From Streptosporangium pseudovulgare (lineage in GTDB: Bacteria > Actinomycetota > Actinomycetes > Streptosporangiales > Streptosporangiaceae): 64,000 nt of DNA. The stretch is taken from assembly GCF_014648055.1 (NCBI RefSeq), contig NZ_BMQJ01000009.1, forward strand, positions 186,342 to 250,341. Direction: 5' to 3'. The translations under genes were made by a program, and so were the position numbers. The notes below the pieces were generated by a model. It worked only from the letters and a program-made list of their open reading frames with translations, was not told the origin of the DNA and made no database searches. Shown piece after piece: positions 33,456 to 44,823 of the stretch (positions are counted from its first letter, which is position 1; each line of letters starts with the position of its first letter).

Positions 33456-34937
33456 TCAGAACCCCTGCGCGAGCCGGTAGTAGGCCTGGTTCCAGCGCAG
33501 TTCCCTGGCGAACCGCCGGGAGGTGGTCTCGGCGTCGATGACGAGCAGCTCGACGCCGAGCATGTCGGCGAGGTCGGTGAGCTCCTCGGCCCCGACCGCC
33601 GCGGACAGCACGGTGTGGTGCGGCGCGCCGGCCGTCAGCCACGACTCGGCGGAGGTCCGCAGGTCGGGCCGCGGCCGCCAGACGGCGCGGGCCACCGGCA
33701 GGCGCGGCAGCGGCTCCGGCGGGACGACGACGTCGATCTCGTTGGCCACCAGGCGGAACCGGTCGCCCATGTCGGCCAGGCCGACCACCACGGCCGGTCC
33801 GGGCCGGGCGTCGAACACCAGCCGCACCGGGTCCTCCCGGCCGCCGATGCCCAGCGGGTGGATCTCGCACGAGGGCGTGCCCTCGGCGATGCTGGGGCAG
33901 ACCTCCAGCATGTGCGCGCCGAGGATCAGCTCCTCCCCCGGGGTGAGGTGGTAGGTGTAGTCCTCCATGAAGGAGGTGCCGCCCGGCAGTCCGGCCGACA
34001 TCGTCTTCAGCGTGCGCAGCAGCACCGACGTCTTCCAGTCGCCCTCGCCGCCGAAGCCGTAGCCGTCGGCCATGAGCCGCTGTACGGCGAGCCCCGGGAG
34101 CTGCCGCAGCCCGCCGAGGTCCTCGAAGTTCGTGGTGAACGCCCGGAACCCGCCGGCCTCCAGGAAGGCGCGCAGGCCCAGCTCGATGCGGGCCGCGTAG
34201 CGCAGGGAGTCGTGCCGCCCGCCGTCCGCGCGCAGCTCGGGGGCCATCCGGTAGAGGTCCTCGTACTCCTTGACCAGCGCGCCCACGTCGGCGTCCGACG
34301 CGGCTTCCACGGCCTCGACCAGGTCGTTGACGCCGTAGGTGTTGACCGACACGCCGAACCGGAGCTGGGCCTCGACCTTGTCGCCCTCGGTCACCGCCAC
34401 GTCGCGCATGTTGTCGCCGAAACGGGCGAGCCGGAGGGAGGCCAGCTCGGCCCGCCCGGCGGCGGCCCGCGCCCACGCGGCGACGCGCGCCGCCACGGCG
34501 GGGTCGCCGACGTGCCCGGCGACGGTCTTGCGCGGCACCCCGAGCCTGGCCTGGATGTGGCCGAACTCCCGGTCGCCGTGCGCGGCCTGGTTGAGGTTCA
34601 TGAAGTCCATGTCGATGGAGCTCCACGGCAGCTCGACGTTGGCCTGCGTGTGCAGGTGCAGCAGCGGCTTGCGCAGCGCGTCGAGCCCGGCGATCCACAT
34701 CTTCGCCGGGGAGAACGTGTGCATCCACGCGATCAGGCCGCCGCAGTCGTCGTCGGCGTTCGCCTCCAGGCACACCCGGCGGATGGCCGCCGCGTCGGTG
34801 AGCACCGGCCGCCACTCCACCTCGAACGGCAGCGCCTCGCCCAGTCTCCCGGCGATCTGTTGGGACTGCCCGGCCACCTGGCGCAGCGTGTCCTCGCCGT
34901 ACAGGCCCTGGCTGCCGGTCAGGAACCATAGCTTCAC
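33456..34937 (-). CDS. araA: L-arabinose isomerase
   Basis: A 493-residue enzyme converting L-arabinose to L-ribulose with Mn2+. Family motifs are [20 protein letters not shown] at the start, [75 protein letters not shown] (metal-binding Glu) and [10 protein letters not shown]. Length is normal for AraA. GTG 34937 follows GAGGAG and overlaps the araD stop by 4 bp. It is the last gene of the arabinose operon. Confidence 0.97.
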   Translation of the reverse strand: MKLWFLTGSQGLYGEDTLRQVAGQSQQIAGRLGEALPFEVEWRPVLTDAAAIRRVCLEANADDDCGGLIAWMHTFSPAKMWIAGLDALRKPLLHLHTQANVELPWSSIDMDFMNLNQAAHGDREFGHIQARLGVPRKTVAGHVGDPAVAARVAAWARAAAGRAELASLRLARFGDNMRDVAVTEGDKVEAQLRFGVSVNTYGVNDLVEAVEAASDADVGALVKEYEDLYRMAPELRADGGRHDSLRYAARIELGLRAFLEAGGFRAFTTNFEDLGGLRQLPGLAVQRLMADGYGFGGEGDWKTSVLLRTLKTMSAGLPGGTSFMEDYTYHLTPGEELILGAHMLEVCPSIAEGTPSCEIHPLGIGGREDPVRLVFDARPGPAVVVGLADMGDRFRLVANEIDVVVPPEPLPRLPVARAVWRPRPDLRTSAESWLTAGAPHHTVLSAAVGAEELTDLADMLGVELLVIDAETTSRRFARELRWNQAYYRLAQGF

Positions 34938-35611
34938 CGGTGACTCCTCTGTCCGTAGACGTTCTGGTAGCGGTCGTACAGGCTGTCGACGTCGTCCGGG
35001 GCGATCGGCGCCGGGGCGCCGAGCTGGCGGGCGACGTGCACGGTGCGGGCGACGTCCTCGCACATCACGGCCGCCTTGACGGCCGCCTTCGGCGACTCGC
35101 CGATCGTGAAGACCCCGTGGTTGCGCATGAGGACCGCGCGGGAGCGGTGCCCGGTCAGGGTCTCCACGATCCCCCGGCCGATGTCGTCGCCGCCGATCAG
35201 CGCGAACGGCCCGACCGGGATCTCTCCGCCGAACTCGTCGGCCATCGCGGTCAGCACGCAGGGGATCGGCTCGCCCCGGGCCGCCCAGGCGGAGGCGTAC
35301 GTGGAGTGGGTGTGCACCACCCCGTTCACCTCCGGCATGTGCCGGTAGACGTAGGCGTGCGCGGCCGTGTCGCTGGAGGGCGCGAGCGACCCCTCGACGA
35401 GGTCGCCGGAAAGGTCGCATACGACGATCGACTCCGGGGTCAGGTCGTCGTACGACACGCCGCTGGGCTTGATGACGAAGAGGTCCGCCCCGGGCACCCG
35501 CCCGGAGATGTTGCCCGCGGTCCACGCCACGAGGTCGTAGCGGACCAGCTCGGCGTGGAGGCGGCAGACGCTCTCCCGCAGCTCCTCGATCACACGCTTG
35601 TCCCCGTTCAC
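34934..35611 (-). CDS. araD: L-ribulose-5-phosphate 4-epimerase
   Basis: The 225-residue class II aldolase-family enzyme converts L-ribulose-5-phosphate to D-xylulose-5-phosphate, using Zn2+ bound by the [12 protein letters not shown] histidines and a later His. Motifs: [40 protein letters not shown], and [23 protein letters not shown] 35611 overlaps the araB stop by 4 bp and its own stop overlaps araA by 4 bp. The product feeds the pentose-phosphate pathway. Confidence 0.96.
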   Translation of the reverse strand: MNGDKRVIEELRESVCRLHAELVRYDLVAWTAGNISGRVPGADLFVIKPSGVSYDDLTPESIVVCDLSGDLVEGSLAPSSDTAAHAYVYRHMPEVNGVVHTHSTYASAWAARGEPIPCVLTAMADEFGGEIPVGPFALIGGDDIGRGIVETLTGHRSRAVLMRNHGVFTIGESPKAAVKAAVMCEDVARTVHVARQLGAPAPIAPDDVDSLYDRYQNVYGQRSHR

Positions 35612-37257
35612 GCGCTCGCCTCGTTCCTGATCGCGCGGAGCCGGTGCAGCATGCCGCCGTCCGCGAAGTGGTCGTGCAGCCGGCGGTACTCGGCGTACAG
35701 CCGGTCGTAGGCGTCGGCCCGTTTCTGGTCGGGCAGGTAGGCGCCGGTGACGCGCTTGCCCATCGCCGCCGCGGCCGCCGTGATGTCGGGGTGGGCGCCC
35801 GCGGCGACGGCCGCGTGGATCGCCGAGCCGAGGGCCGGCCCCTGCCCGGAACCGATCACCGACAGCGGCCGGCGCAGCACGTCGGCGTAGACCTGCATGA
35901 GGAAGGGGTTCTTCAGCAGGCCGCCGGCGACCACGAACTCCTCCACCGGCACGCCGGCGCCCTCGAACGTCTCCACGATCAGGCGGGCGCCGTACGCGGT
36001 GGCCTCGATGAGCGCGCGGTAGACGTCCTCGGGCCGGGTGGCGAGCGTCTGCCCGGCGATCACGCCGGACAGGGTGTGGTCGACCAGGATGGAGCGGTTG
36101 CCGCCGTGCCAGTCGAGCGCGACCAGCCCGTGCTGCCCGACGTTCTGCTCCGCGGCCAGCTCCGTCAGGTACTCGTGCGGGCCGAGGCCCCGCTCCGCGG
36201 CCCGCCCGGCGTACGGCGCGGGCACGCAGTGGTCCACGTACCAGGCGAGGATGTCGCCGACGGCGGACTGGCCCGCCTCGTAGCCCCACAGGCCGGGCAC
36301 GATGCCGTCGCGCACCACCCCGCACATCCCGGGCACCTCGGCCAGGCGGTCGGAGCACATGACGTGGCAGGTGGAGGTGCCCATGATGGCGACCATCTGG
36401 CCGGGCCGCACCGCGTCGGCGGCGGCCGCGGTGACGTGCGCGTCGACGTTTCCGACGGCCACCGCGACGCCCTCGGGCAGGCCCGTCCACCCGGCGGCCC
36501 GCGCGGTCAGCCGACCGGCGAGGCCGCCGAGCGGCGCGAGCTCCCGGCCGAGCTTGCCGGTGAAACCGGCGAAGGCGGGGTTGAGCGCGGCCAGGAAGTC
36601 CTCGGAGGGGTAGCCGCCGTCCTGGAAGATCCCCTTGTAGCCGGCGGTGCAGACGTTGCGGGTCTCCACACCGGTGAGCTGCCAGACGATCCAGTCGGCG
36701 GCCTCGATCCAGCGGTCGGCCAGCGCGTAGGTCTCCGGGTCCTCCTCCAGGACCTGCAGGCCCTTGGCGAACTCCCACTCGGAGGAGATCCTGCCGCCGT
36801 ACCGGGGCAGCCAGGGCTCACCGCGCCGGGCGGCCAGCGCGTTGATCCGGTCGGCGTGCGGCTGCGCCGCGTGGTGCTTCCACAGCTTGGGCCAGGCGTG
36901 CGGCCGGCCGGGCCGCGACTCGCACAGCGGGACGCCGTCCGCCGTGGCGGGCAGCACCGTGCAGGCCGTGAAATCGGTGCCGACGCCGATCACCCGCTCC
37001 GGCGGGACTCCCGACGCCGCCAGGGCCTCCGGTACGGCGCGCCGCAGCACGTCGATCCAGTCCTGGGGCGCCTGCAGCGCCCAGTCGGGGCCGAGGCGGA
37101 CGCCCTCCCCGGGGAGGGCGTCCTCGATCACCCCGTGGGTGTACTCGTGGACCGCGCCGCCCAGCTCCGCGCCGTCGCTCACCCGCACCACCACGGCCCT
37201 GCCCGACAGGGTCCCGAAGTCGACGCCGACGACGTAGCGCTCGCCGTTATCGCTCAC
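35608..37257 (-). CDS. araB: ribulokinase
   Basis: The 549-residue FGGY-family kinase phosphorylates L-ribulose. Motifs: [80 protein letters not shown] (typical for AraB), [11 protein letters not shown] and [20 protein letters not shown]. Length is that of AraB rather than other FGGY kinases. GTG 37257 is preceded by GGAGAG. The gap to the permease gene upstream is 57 bp, and the downstream overlap with araD is 4 bp. Confidence 0.96.
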   Translation of the reverse strand: MSDNGERYVVGVDFGTLSGRAVVVRVSDGAELGGAVHEYTHGVIEDALPGEGVRLGPDWALQAPQDWIDVLRRAVPEALAASGVPPERVIGVGTDFTACTVLPATADGVPLCESRPGRPHAWPKLWKHHAAQPHADRINALAARRGEPWLPRYGGRISSEWEFAKGLQVLEEDPETYALADRWIEAADWIVWQLTGVETRNVCTAGYKGIFQDGGYPSEDFLAALNPAFAGFTGKLGRELAPLGGLAGRLTARAAGWTGLPEGVAVAVGNVDAHVTAAAADAVRPGQMVAIMGTSTCHVMCSDRLAEVPGMCGVVRDGIVPGLWGYEAGQSAVGDILAWYVDHCVPAPYAGRAAERGLGPHEYLTELAAEQNVGQHGLVALDWHGGNRSILVDHTLSGVIAGQTLATRPEDVYRALIEATAYGARLIVETFEGAGVPVEEFVVAGGLLKNPFLMQVYADVLRRPLSVIGSGQGPALGSAIHAAVAAGAHPDITAAAAAMGKRVTGAYLPDQKRADAYDRLYAEYRRLHDHFADGGMLHRLRAIRNEASA

Positions 37258-37314
37258 ATGCTCTCCAAACTCGTCACGCGCTCTCCGGACTCGACGGTGG
37301 GGACGTCCCGGCGG

Positions 37315-38298
37315 CTACCGCCTGCGGGCCGTGATCAGGCGCTGCATCAGGATGAAGACGAACAGGAGCAGGCCGATGAGGATCCGCGTCCACCAGGAGT
37401 TCAGCGTGCCCTCGAAGCTGATGATCGTCTGGATCAGGCCGAGCACGAGCACGCCCAGCACGGTGCCGAACAGGTAGCCCGAGCCGCCGGTCAGCAGGGT
37501 GCCGCCGATCACGACGGCCCCGATCGCGTCGAGTTCCATCCCGACCGCGTGCAGGCCGTACCCGGACAGCATGTAGAACGACAGCACCAGGCCGCCGAGC
37601 GCGGAGCAGAAGCCGCTGATCGTGTAGACGGCGATCTTCGTCCGTGCCACCGGGAGGCCCATGAGCAGCGCCGACTGCTCGTTCCCGCCGGTGGCGTACA
37701 CGTTCCGGCCGAGCCGGGTGTAGTGGAGCGTGTACGCCGCCACGACGACCACGGCGGCGGCGACCACCACGCCGGGCGAGATCCACATGTCCGCGCCGAG
37801 GTCGATCCGCGTCTGCGCGAACGCGGTGAACACCGGATCGTCGATGGGGATCGACCGGGTGCCGATCGTGTAGCACAGGCCGCGGGCCAGGAACATCCCG
37901 GCCAGCGTCACGATGAACGGCTGGATCTCGAAGTAGTGGATGATCGCGCCCATGCCGAGGCCGAGGACCGCCCCGATGAGCAGCACGAGCACCATCACCG
38001 GCCAGGGGGACCAGCCCTGCTTCAGCAGCGTCGCGGCGACCATGGTGGACAGCGCCACCACCGAGCCGACCGACAGGTCGATGCCGCCCGCGAGGATCAC
38101 GAAGGTCATCCCGACGGCCACGACCAGCAGGAACGCGTTGTCGATGAAGACGTTGAGGATGATCTGCCCGGTGGCGAACCCCTCGTACCGGATGCCCCCT
38201 GCGGCGAACATGGCGAGGAACAGCGCGGCCGTGACCAGGACCGGGACGTATCTGCGCGGCACCCGGACCCTGCGGCCCGGGACGGTCGCGACGGTCAT
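37315..38298 (-). CDS. sugar ABC transporter permease (YjfF-like)
   Basis: A 327-residue inner-membrane permease of the ribose/galactofuranose (RbsC) class, with about nine to ten helices. Markers are FVILAGGIDLSVGSVVALST, IIHYFEIQPFIVTLAGMFLA, NVYATGGNEQSALLMGLPVA and DAIGAVVIGGTLLTGGSGYL. Its order after a first, different permease matches the ytfQRT-yjfF systems that take up furanose sugars. ATG 38298 overlaps the stop of the previous permease gene by 4 bp. Confidence 0.93.
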   Translation of the reverse strand: MTVATVPGRRVRVPRRYVPVLVTAALFLAMFAAGGIRYEGFATGQIILNVFIDNAFLLVVAVGMTFVILAGGIDLSVGSVVALSTMVAATLLKQGWSPWPVMVLVLLIGAVLGLGMGAIIHYFEIQPFIVTLAGMFLARGLCYTIGTRSIPIDDPVFTAFAQTRIDLGADMWISPGVVVAAAVVVVAAYTLHYTRLGRNVYATGGNEQSALLMGLPVARTKIAVYTISGFCSALGGLVLSFYMLSGYGLHAVGMELDAIGAVVIGGTLLTGGSGYLFGTVLGVLVLGLIQTIISFEGTLNSWWTRILIGLLLFVFILMQRLITARRR

Positions 38299-39388
38299 GC
38301 CGAGACCCTCACCTTCTCTTCCGCCACCGGGGACGCGCCCGCGGGGCGGCGGCGCCGGTGGAAGACCTTCGCGCGGAAGGCCGGGGACTGGACCAGGCAG
38401 ACGACGGTCACCACGAGCGCCTTGAACAGCAGCGTCGTCTCCGGCGGCACGCCGATCGAGTAGATCGTGGTGGTCAGCGTCTGAATGATGAGCGCGCCCA
38501 GCACGGTGCCGCCGAGCGAGAACCGGCCGCCCGACAGCGGGGTGCCGCCGATCACGACGGCCAGGATCGCGTCCAGCTCGATCCACAGCCCGGCGTTGTT
38601 GCCGTCGGCGCTGGAGACGTTCGAGCTGATCATGAGCCCGGCGATCCCCGCGCACAGCGCGCAGAACGTGTAGACGGTCAGGATCACCCCGCGCGCGCCG
38701 ATGCCGGCCAGCCGGCTCGCCTCGGCGTTGCCGCCGACCGACTCGATGAGCAGGCCGAGGGCGAGCCGCCGGGTGAGGAACGCGGTCAGCGCCAGCACCG
38801 CGAGCACGATGACGATCCCGAACGGCAGCGTGAGCCAGTAGCCCCCGCCGATCAGCTTGTACGGCGCGCTGTTGACCGTGATGATCTGGCCGTCGGTGAT
38901 GAGCTGGGCGAGGCCGCGCCCGGCGACCATGAGGATCAGCGTCGCGATGATGGGCTGGACCCCCACGCCCGCGACGAGCAGGCCGTTCCAGGCGCCGAGC
39001 GCCACCGACAGCGCGAGGGCGACGCCGGCCGCCGCCAGCACGCCGCCCGCCGAGTTCTGGTCACCGAGGTCGCTGATCCGCAGGCACGCGAGCGCCCCGG
39101 AGATCGCCACGACCGAGCCCACCGACAGGTCGATCCCGCGGGTCGCGATGACCAGCGTCATGCCCAGCGCCACGAGGATCAGCGGCGCGCCGAACCTGAC
39201 GATGTCGATCAGGCTGCCGTAGAGGTGGCCGTCCTTGAGTTCGACCTTGAAGAAGCCGTCGGTGAACACCGGGTTGATCATCAGCAGCGCCACCAGGATC
39301 ACGGCGGGCCAGAACAGGCGGTGTCCGAGCAGGCGGCGTCCGGGCGAGACGGACGCGGGTACGGAAGCGGGTGCGGGTGCGGGTGCGG

Positions 39389-39392
<4 letters not shown>
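38295..39392 (-). CDS. sugar ABC transporter permease (YtfT-like)
   Basis: A 365-residue RbsC-class permease: TLVIATRGIDLSVGSVVAIS, VGVQPIIATLILMVAGRGLA, ESVGGNAEASRLAGIGARGV and ELDAILAVVIGGTPLSGGRF. The N-terminal 20 residues are an Ala/Pro/Val repeat caused by short DNA repeats, and the C-terminus carries a basic tail. ATG 39392 overlaps the ATPase stop by 4 bp. It is expected to form a heterodimeric channel with the second permease. Confidence 0.93.
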
Positions 39393-40900
<1,508 letters not shown>

Positions 40901-40990
40901 GTGGCGTCTCTCTCCTCGTCGGCTGTCCTCACCGGCTCTCCTCACCGGCCGGCGGGCCGCCCCCGTGGAGCGGGGACGGCCGGTCCGGGG

Positions 40991-41965
40991 TCAGTACTTG
41001 CGACCGGGCAGCGCGTCCTTCGCCTGCTCCTGGGTGAACGTGGTCTCCTCCGTCACGACGCGGTCGGGGACCTGCTCGCCCTTCACGACCTTCTTGGCCA
41101 GGTCCATGAGCTGGGGGCCGAGCAGCGGGCTGCACTCGACGATGAAGCTGATCTTGCCGTCGGCCAGCGCCTGCATGCCGTCGTGGACCGCGTCCACCGA
41201 GATGATCTTGATGTCCTTGCCGGGCACCTTTCCGGCGCCCTCGATGGCCTCGATCGCGCCGAGCGCCATGTCGTCGTTGTGCGCGTACAGGACGTCGATC
41301 TTCGGGTTGGCCTTGAGGAACGCCTCCATGACCTCCTTGCCCTTGGCCCGGGTGAAGTCGCCGGTCTGCGAGGCGACGACCTTGAACCTGGGGTCGGCGG
41401 AGACGACCTGCTCGAAGCCCGCCTTGCGGTCGTTGGCCGGGGCGGACCCCGTCGTGCCCTCAAGCTGGACGATGTTCACCTGGTCGGTGCCGTCCTTGTA
41501 CTGGTCGACCAGCCACTGGCCGGCCTTCTTGCCCTCCTCGACGAAGTCGGAGCCGAGGAAGGTCTTGTAGAGGCTCTTGTCCTGCGAGTCCACGGCCCGG
41601 TCGGTCAGGATGACCGGGATCTTGGCATTCCTCGCCTCGTTCAGCACCGTGTCCCAGCCCGACTCGACGACCGGCGAGAACGCGATGACGTCGACCTTCT
41701 GCTGGATGTAGGAGCGGATCGCCTTGATCTGGTTCTCCTGCTTCTGCTGGGCGTCGGAGAACTTCAGCTCGACGCCCGCCGACTTGGCGGACTCCTGGAC
41801 CGACTTGGTGTTGGCCGTGCGCCAGCCGCTCTCCGCGCCGACCTGGGCGAAGCCCATGACGATCTTCCCGTCGGACGAGCCGCCCGAGCCGCCTGAACCA
41901 CTGCATCCGGCCATGGCCAGTGTCGTGACGCCGACCAGGACCAGCGCCGAGATCCTCTTGAACAC
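40991..41965 (-). CDS. sugar-binding lipoprotein (YtfQ-like)
   Basis: The 324-residue periplasmic-binding-type lipoprotein has a lipobox TLAMAGC with the lipidated Cys at residue 20, followed by a Gly/Ser linker. The body strongly resembles YtfQ: IVMGFAQVGAESGWRTANTK, SDAQQKQENQIKAIRSYIQQ, VDVIAFSPVVESGWDTVLNE, PVILTDRAVDSQDKSLYKTF and DVLYAHNDDMALGAIEAIEG. YtfQ binds galactofuranose; in this operon L-arabinose, perhaps in furanose form, is the likely ligand. GTG 41965 follows AGGAA. It is the first gene of the operon. Confidence 0.93.
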   Translation of the reverse strand: MFKRISALVLVGVTTLAMAGCSGSGGSGGSSDGKIVMGFAQVGAESGWRTANTKSVQESAKSAGVELKFSDAQQKQENQIKAIRSYIQQKVDVIAFSPVVESGWDTVLNEARNAKIPVILTDRAVDSQDKSLYKTFLGSDFVEEGKKAGQWLVDQYKDGTDQVNIVQLEGTTGSAPANDRKAGFEQVVSADPRFKVVASQTGDFTRAKGKEVMEAFLKANPKIDVLYAHNDDMALGAIEAIEGAGKVPGKDIKIISVDAVHDGMQALADGKISFIVECSPLLGPQLMDLAKKVVKGEQVPDRVVTEETTFTQEQAKDALPGRKY

Positions 41966-42077
41966 GGGGGTTCCTTTCTGGGTGTCAGTGCCGGGACGAC
42001 GGAGCCCCCCCTTCGCCCGGCCTCGATGCCCGGCGCTCGGCCCCGCCGAATGCTCCTCGCGTTCGGCCTGAGAAGAC

Positions 42078-42105
42078 TGTGAGCGCTAACATTACTTGTC
42101 GTCAA
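42078..42105 (-). promoter_or_regulatory. arabinose operon promoter with LacI-type operator
   Basis: On the minus strand TTGACG (42105-42100) serves as -35. The operator TGTGAGCGCTAACA (plus strand 42078-42091) lies directly downstream, between -35 and the -10 position. It is a near-perfect palindrome with central CG. A LacI-family repressor bound here would block RNA polymerase. The leader to GTG 41965 is about 110 nt. Confidence 0.75.
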
Positions 42106-42144
42106 GGTGGCCTCCGGTTACGTTCTGGTCACACCGAAATAATC

Positions 42145-42216
42145 CGTTAACACCCGTTGACGTTCTCTCCGAAGAGTTCTTAAATGGGGTTCGGGTTCTG
42201 GATGTTAACGCTCACC
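42145..42216. promoter_or_regulatory. upstream auxiliary LacI-type operator and half-site
   Basis: TGTTAACGCTCACC at 42203-42216 resembles the other operators in the reverse orientation; its centre is 125 bp from the promoter operator, a distance that allows DNA looping. A half-site CGTTAACA lies at 42145-42152. Neither the regulator gene nor another gene is in this region. Confidence 0.6.
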
Positions 42217-42219
42217 AAC

Positions 42220-42526
42220 GGGCCGCACATACGGATCCGAAACGCCGTGCGGCGGCGTCACCGCAGGTGAGAAAGGGAGTCGCGGCCCGGGATTCCAGAC
42301 CCGGCCGCGCAGGGCCGCGCGATTTCCACGGCGCCGGCAGCCGGGCTCCGCCGCCATCCCGAATTTCGTCGCGCCGATACCGCGTGAATTCCACGCGTCG
42401 AAATCCGCCCGTCCACCGGCCGCGACGACCAGGCCGGGCAGTCCGGCGCCGCGCGCGGCAATCGGCCCGGCGCCGCGCGCGGCGACCGGCGCAGCACCGG
42501 CCGCGGACCGGCTCAGCCGTCCCGGC
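42220..42526. other. gene-free GC-rich stretch with a short tandem repeat
   Basis: About 300 bp with no recognisable gene on either strand. A 17-bp unit CCGGCGCCGCGCGCGGC occurs at 42443-42459 and 42467-42483 (24-bp period). Confidence 0.5.
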
Positions 42527-42562
42527 GCCGGCCTCCGGCGGAACGCTCGCCGCCGGAGGCCG
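42527..42562 (-). terminator. 14-bp hairpin downstream of the ArsC-like gene
   Basis: CCGGCCTCCGGCGG (42527-42540) is perfectly complementary to CCGCCGGAGGCCGG (42549-42562), with an 8-nt loop. It starts 15 nt beyond the stop codon of the minus-strand gene, the normal place for a terminator. Confidence 0.75.
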
Positions 42563-42577
42563 GTGTGGCGGCGACGG

Positions 42578-42940
42578 CTACCGGCGCGGGAGCACCGAGC
42601 GGACGGCCTCCTCGCTGCGGCCGACGACGGCCGATCCGTCGTCGGCGGTGATGATGGGGCGCTGGATCAGGACCGGGTGGGCGGCCAGCGCCCGGATCCA
42701 GCGGTCTCGGTCCGCGGGGGTGCGGGACCAGCCGTCCAGGCCGAGCCCGGCGGCCGCCGGCTCACCCGTCCGGGCGATGTCCCAGGGTTCGAGGCCGAGC
42801 CGGGTCAGCACCTCGCGGAGCTCCAGCTCGTTGGGCGGGTCCTCCAGGTAACGGCGGACGGTGTAGTCGGCCTGTTCGGCGTCCAGGACGGACAGCGCGG
42901 AACGGCACTTGGAGCAGTCGGGGTTGATCCAGATCTCCAT
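42578..42940 (-). CDS. ArsC/Spx-family arsenate reductase-like protein
   Basis: The 120-residue thioredoxin-fold protein has a CxxC site, IWINPDCSKCRSALSVLDAE, the YTVRRYLEDPPNELELREVL linker, and C-terminal LIQRPIITADDGSAVVGRSE, where the Arg-Pro motif is conserved. It belongs to the glutaredoxin-type ArsC/YffB/Spx group. Without other arsenic genes nearby, arsenate reduction is only a possibility. ATG 42940 follows AAGGAAG. Confidence 0.85.
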   Translation of the reverse strand: MEIWINPDCSKCRSALSVLDAEQADYTVRRYLEDPPNELELREVLTRLGLEPWDIARTGEPAAAGLGLDGWSRTPADRDRWIRALAAHPVLIQRPIITADDGSAVVGRSEEAVRSVLPRR

Positions 42941-43049
42941 ATGGTCTTCCTTCGACGCCTGGGCGGCGGGTACGCGGCTGGAGCCCGGGGAGCCGGGTGT
43001 TCCCAGCAGCGTAGAGGTGACCGGCGGGAAGAGGGTCATCCGGCCGCGG

Positions 43050-43883
43050 TCACGTCATTCCGGCCGCTTCGCCCGTCCCGCCGCGTGCCTGCGGCGCGTG
43101 ACCGGCGCCGGGACGAGCCGGTCGCGGGACCTGCCCCCGGCGTGGGGACGGCCGTTCTGCGGCGGGCGCGGCACCGGCGCCGACAAGGGGCCTGCCCTCG
43201 GCGTGGGAATGGTCGGGGCGTGGCACCGGCGGCCCCGGTGACACGGCCCTGACCGGGGCGAGGGCCCGCGCGCCGGCCGGGACGTCGCCGAGAACGAGCG
43301 CCCGCGCCCCGATGACGGCGTCGTCCCCCACGTGCACCGGGCCGAGGACGGTCGCGCCGACGCCCAGCACCACCCGGTCGCCGATCACCGGGTGCCGCCG
43401 TTCCCCGCCGGCCCGCCGGTTGTCGCGCCACCACCCGACCGCGCCCAGCGTCACCTGGTGGTAAATGGTCACGTCGTCCCCCACGACGGCGGTCTCCCCG
43501 ATCACCACCGCCGAGCCGTGGTCGACGAACACCCTGCGCCCGAGCACCGCGCCGGGATGGATCTCCACCCCGGTGAACCCGCGGGCCAGGAGCATCAGCG
43601 ACCGGGCGACCAGCCGCCGGTCGCGCCGGTACAGCCGGTGGGCGACCCGGTGCAGCCACATGGCCGGCAGCGCCGGGTGCAGCAGCGCCTCCCGCCGGTT
43701 GCGGATGGACGGATCCCGCTCGACGATCGTCCGCAGGTCCTCCTCCAGGGTGCGCAGCAGCCCCCGCGGACGGTCTCCGCGCGGCGCCGGCTCGGCGGGG
43801 CACCCATGTGCCGGGTGGGGCTGGTACATCACCTCATCGTCGGGGGCGCCGGATCCGGCTCGCTTCTTCACGCGTGCCCGCAT
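43050..43883 (-). CDS. cysE: serine O-acetyltransferase-like hexapeptide protein with long tail
   Basis: The protein has 277 residues. The core (about 45-210) resembles CysE: LEEDLRTIVERDPSIRNRRE, LHPALPAMWLHRVAHRLYRR and left-handed beta-helix hexapeptides GVEIHPGAVLGRRVFVDHGS, AVVIGETAVVGDDVTIYHQV, HPVIGDRVVLGVGATVLGPV. It transfers acetyl from acetyl-CoA to L-serine in cysteine synthesis. The N-terminus and the C-terminal 65 residues (Arg/Pro/Gly-rich) are longer than in standard CysE and look low in complexity. ATG 43883 follows GGAGG by 5 nt. No cysK is adjacent. Confidence 0.85.
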   Translation of the reverse strand: MRARVKKRAGSGAPDDEVMYQPHPAHGCPAEPAPRGDRPRGLLRTLEEDLRTIVERDPSIRNRREALLHPALPAMWLHRVAHRLYRRDRRLVARSLMLLARGFTGVEIHPGAVLGRRVFVDHGSAVVIGETAVVGDDVTIYHQVTLGAVGWWRDNRRAGGERRHPVIGDRVVLGVGATVLGPVHVGDDAVIGARALVLGDVPAGARALAPVRAVSPGPPVPRPDHSHAEGRPLVGAGAAPAAERPSPRRGQVPRPARPGAGHAPQARGGTGEAAGMT

Positions 43884-44026
43884 CCCGGCCTCCGTTCTTC
43901 CCGCGTGCGGACCGCGTGACGGCGCGGTCCCCGCCGGGCCCGCGGCTCCGCGCGCGCCCGGCGGGGCCGGGAGTTACCGTTGATTGCAAAGGCGCACAGT
44001 TCCCCTGCCCCCGGAAGGGACATGGC

Positions 44027-44245
44027 ATGAACGCGTTCACGTGGGTCCTCGCCGTCTTGATCGGCGGAGCGGCGGTGATCTGGGCCGCCGACGTCCTCAG
44101 GTCCAGGGGACGTCCCGGGCACAGGCGGATCTCCATGCCGCCCAGCCTGCTGAGGGGCGCCCGGCTCCACCAGACGTACGGCGGCGCCGACGCGAGGCTG
44201 CTCATCGAGCAGGAGATGCGACAGGCCGACAGGCGTCACCCCTGA
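44027..44245 (+). CDS. small single-helix membrane protein
   Basis: The product has 72 residues: one N-terminal membrane helix (TWVLAVLIGGAAVIWAADVL) and a basic cytoplasmic tail ending EQEMRQADRRHP. GGAAGGGA lies 9 nt before ATG 44027. No family was recognised. It stands alone between a divergent cysE and a convergent sepF-like gene. Confidence 0.65.
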   Translation: MNAFTWVLAVLIGGAAVIWAADVLRSRGRPGHRRISMPPSLLRGARLHQTYGGADARLLIEQEMRQADRRHP

Positions 44246-44365
44246 GGCGGCGTCCACCGGCCGCCGCCCCGGAGACATCGCGGTGAGCGGCCGGTGGGCT
44301 CCCCGGGGAAAGCCATGGTGAAGGGGGCCCGGTGCGCGGCCCGGAAGCCGTCCCCGGTCAGGCGC

Positions 44366-44608
44366 CTATCGGGCGCCGTCGCGGGCGGGAGCGGCCATCC
44401 CGGCCGGCATCAGCAGGAACACCTTCGGCGAGAGCCGGTCCATGTCCCCTCTCCTGCCGAACACCAGGCCGGCGGCGAAGTCGACGAACTGTTTGGCTTC
44501 GGCGTCCGGCAGCTCGGTGAGGTCCATCACCACCGGGGTGCCCGTACGGAAGAAGTGCCCGACGTGGAGCGCCTCGTTGTAGTTCTGCGGACGGAGCGTC
44601 TTGATCAC
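44366..44608 (-). CDS. short SepF-like cell division protein
   Basis: The 80-residue protein is almost only the SepF core: TLRPQNYNEALHVGHFFRTG, TPVVMDLTELPDAEAKQFVD, FAAGLVFGRRGDMDRLSPKV, FLLMP. SepF tethers FtsZ to the membrane in actinobacteria. The amphipathic membrane-targeting helix and linker found in full SepF are missing. It also lies outside a division cluster, so it is more like the SepF-like paralogues (SflA/SflB) known in Streptomyces. GTG 44608 is the start. Confidence 0.85.
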   Translation of the reverse strand: MIKTLRPQNYNEALHVGHFFRTGTPVVMDLTELPDAEAKQFVDFAAGLVFGRRGDMDRLSPKVFLLMPAGMAAPARDGAR

Positions 44609-44823
44609 CGCTCCAGTCTGCCCTGTTCGTGACCCCGGTCAAGGCGCACCGGAAGCGGCGGGCGGGCGTGGCGCACGGCGTCCGCGAGGTCTTCCGGGGG
44701 TCGCACCACCCGGAGGCGTGGCCCGGCCGGAGGGGGCCGGTTCACGGGAACGCGGTCAGAAGGCGAGTGCGACCTGGCCGAAGCCGGGGCGCGGATGGGT
44801 CCGGAAAGCACCGAATCCGGAGA

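Noticed and set aside
40901..40990. A terminator or extra gene between the binding protein and the ATPase
   Set aside because: GC-rich stems exist but the downstream genes clearly belong to the same operon; at most an attenuating element.
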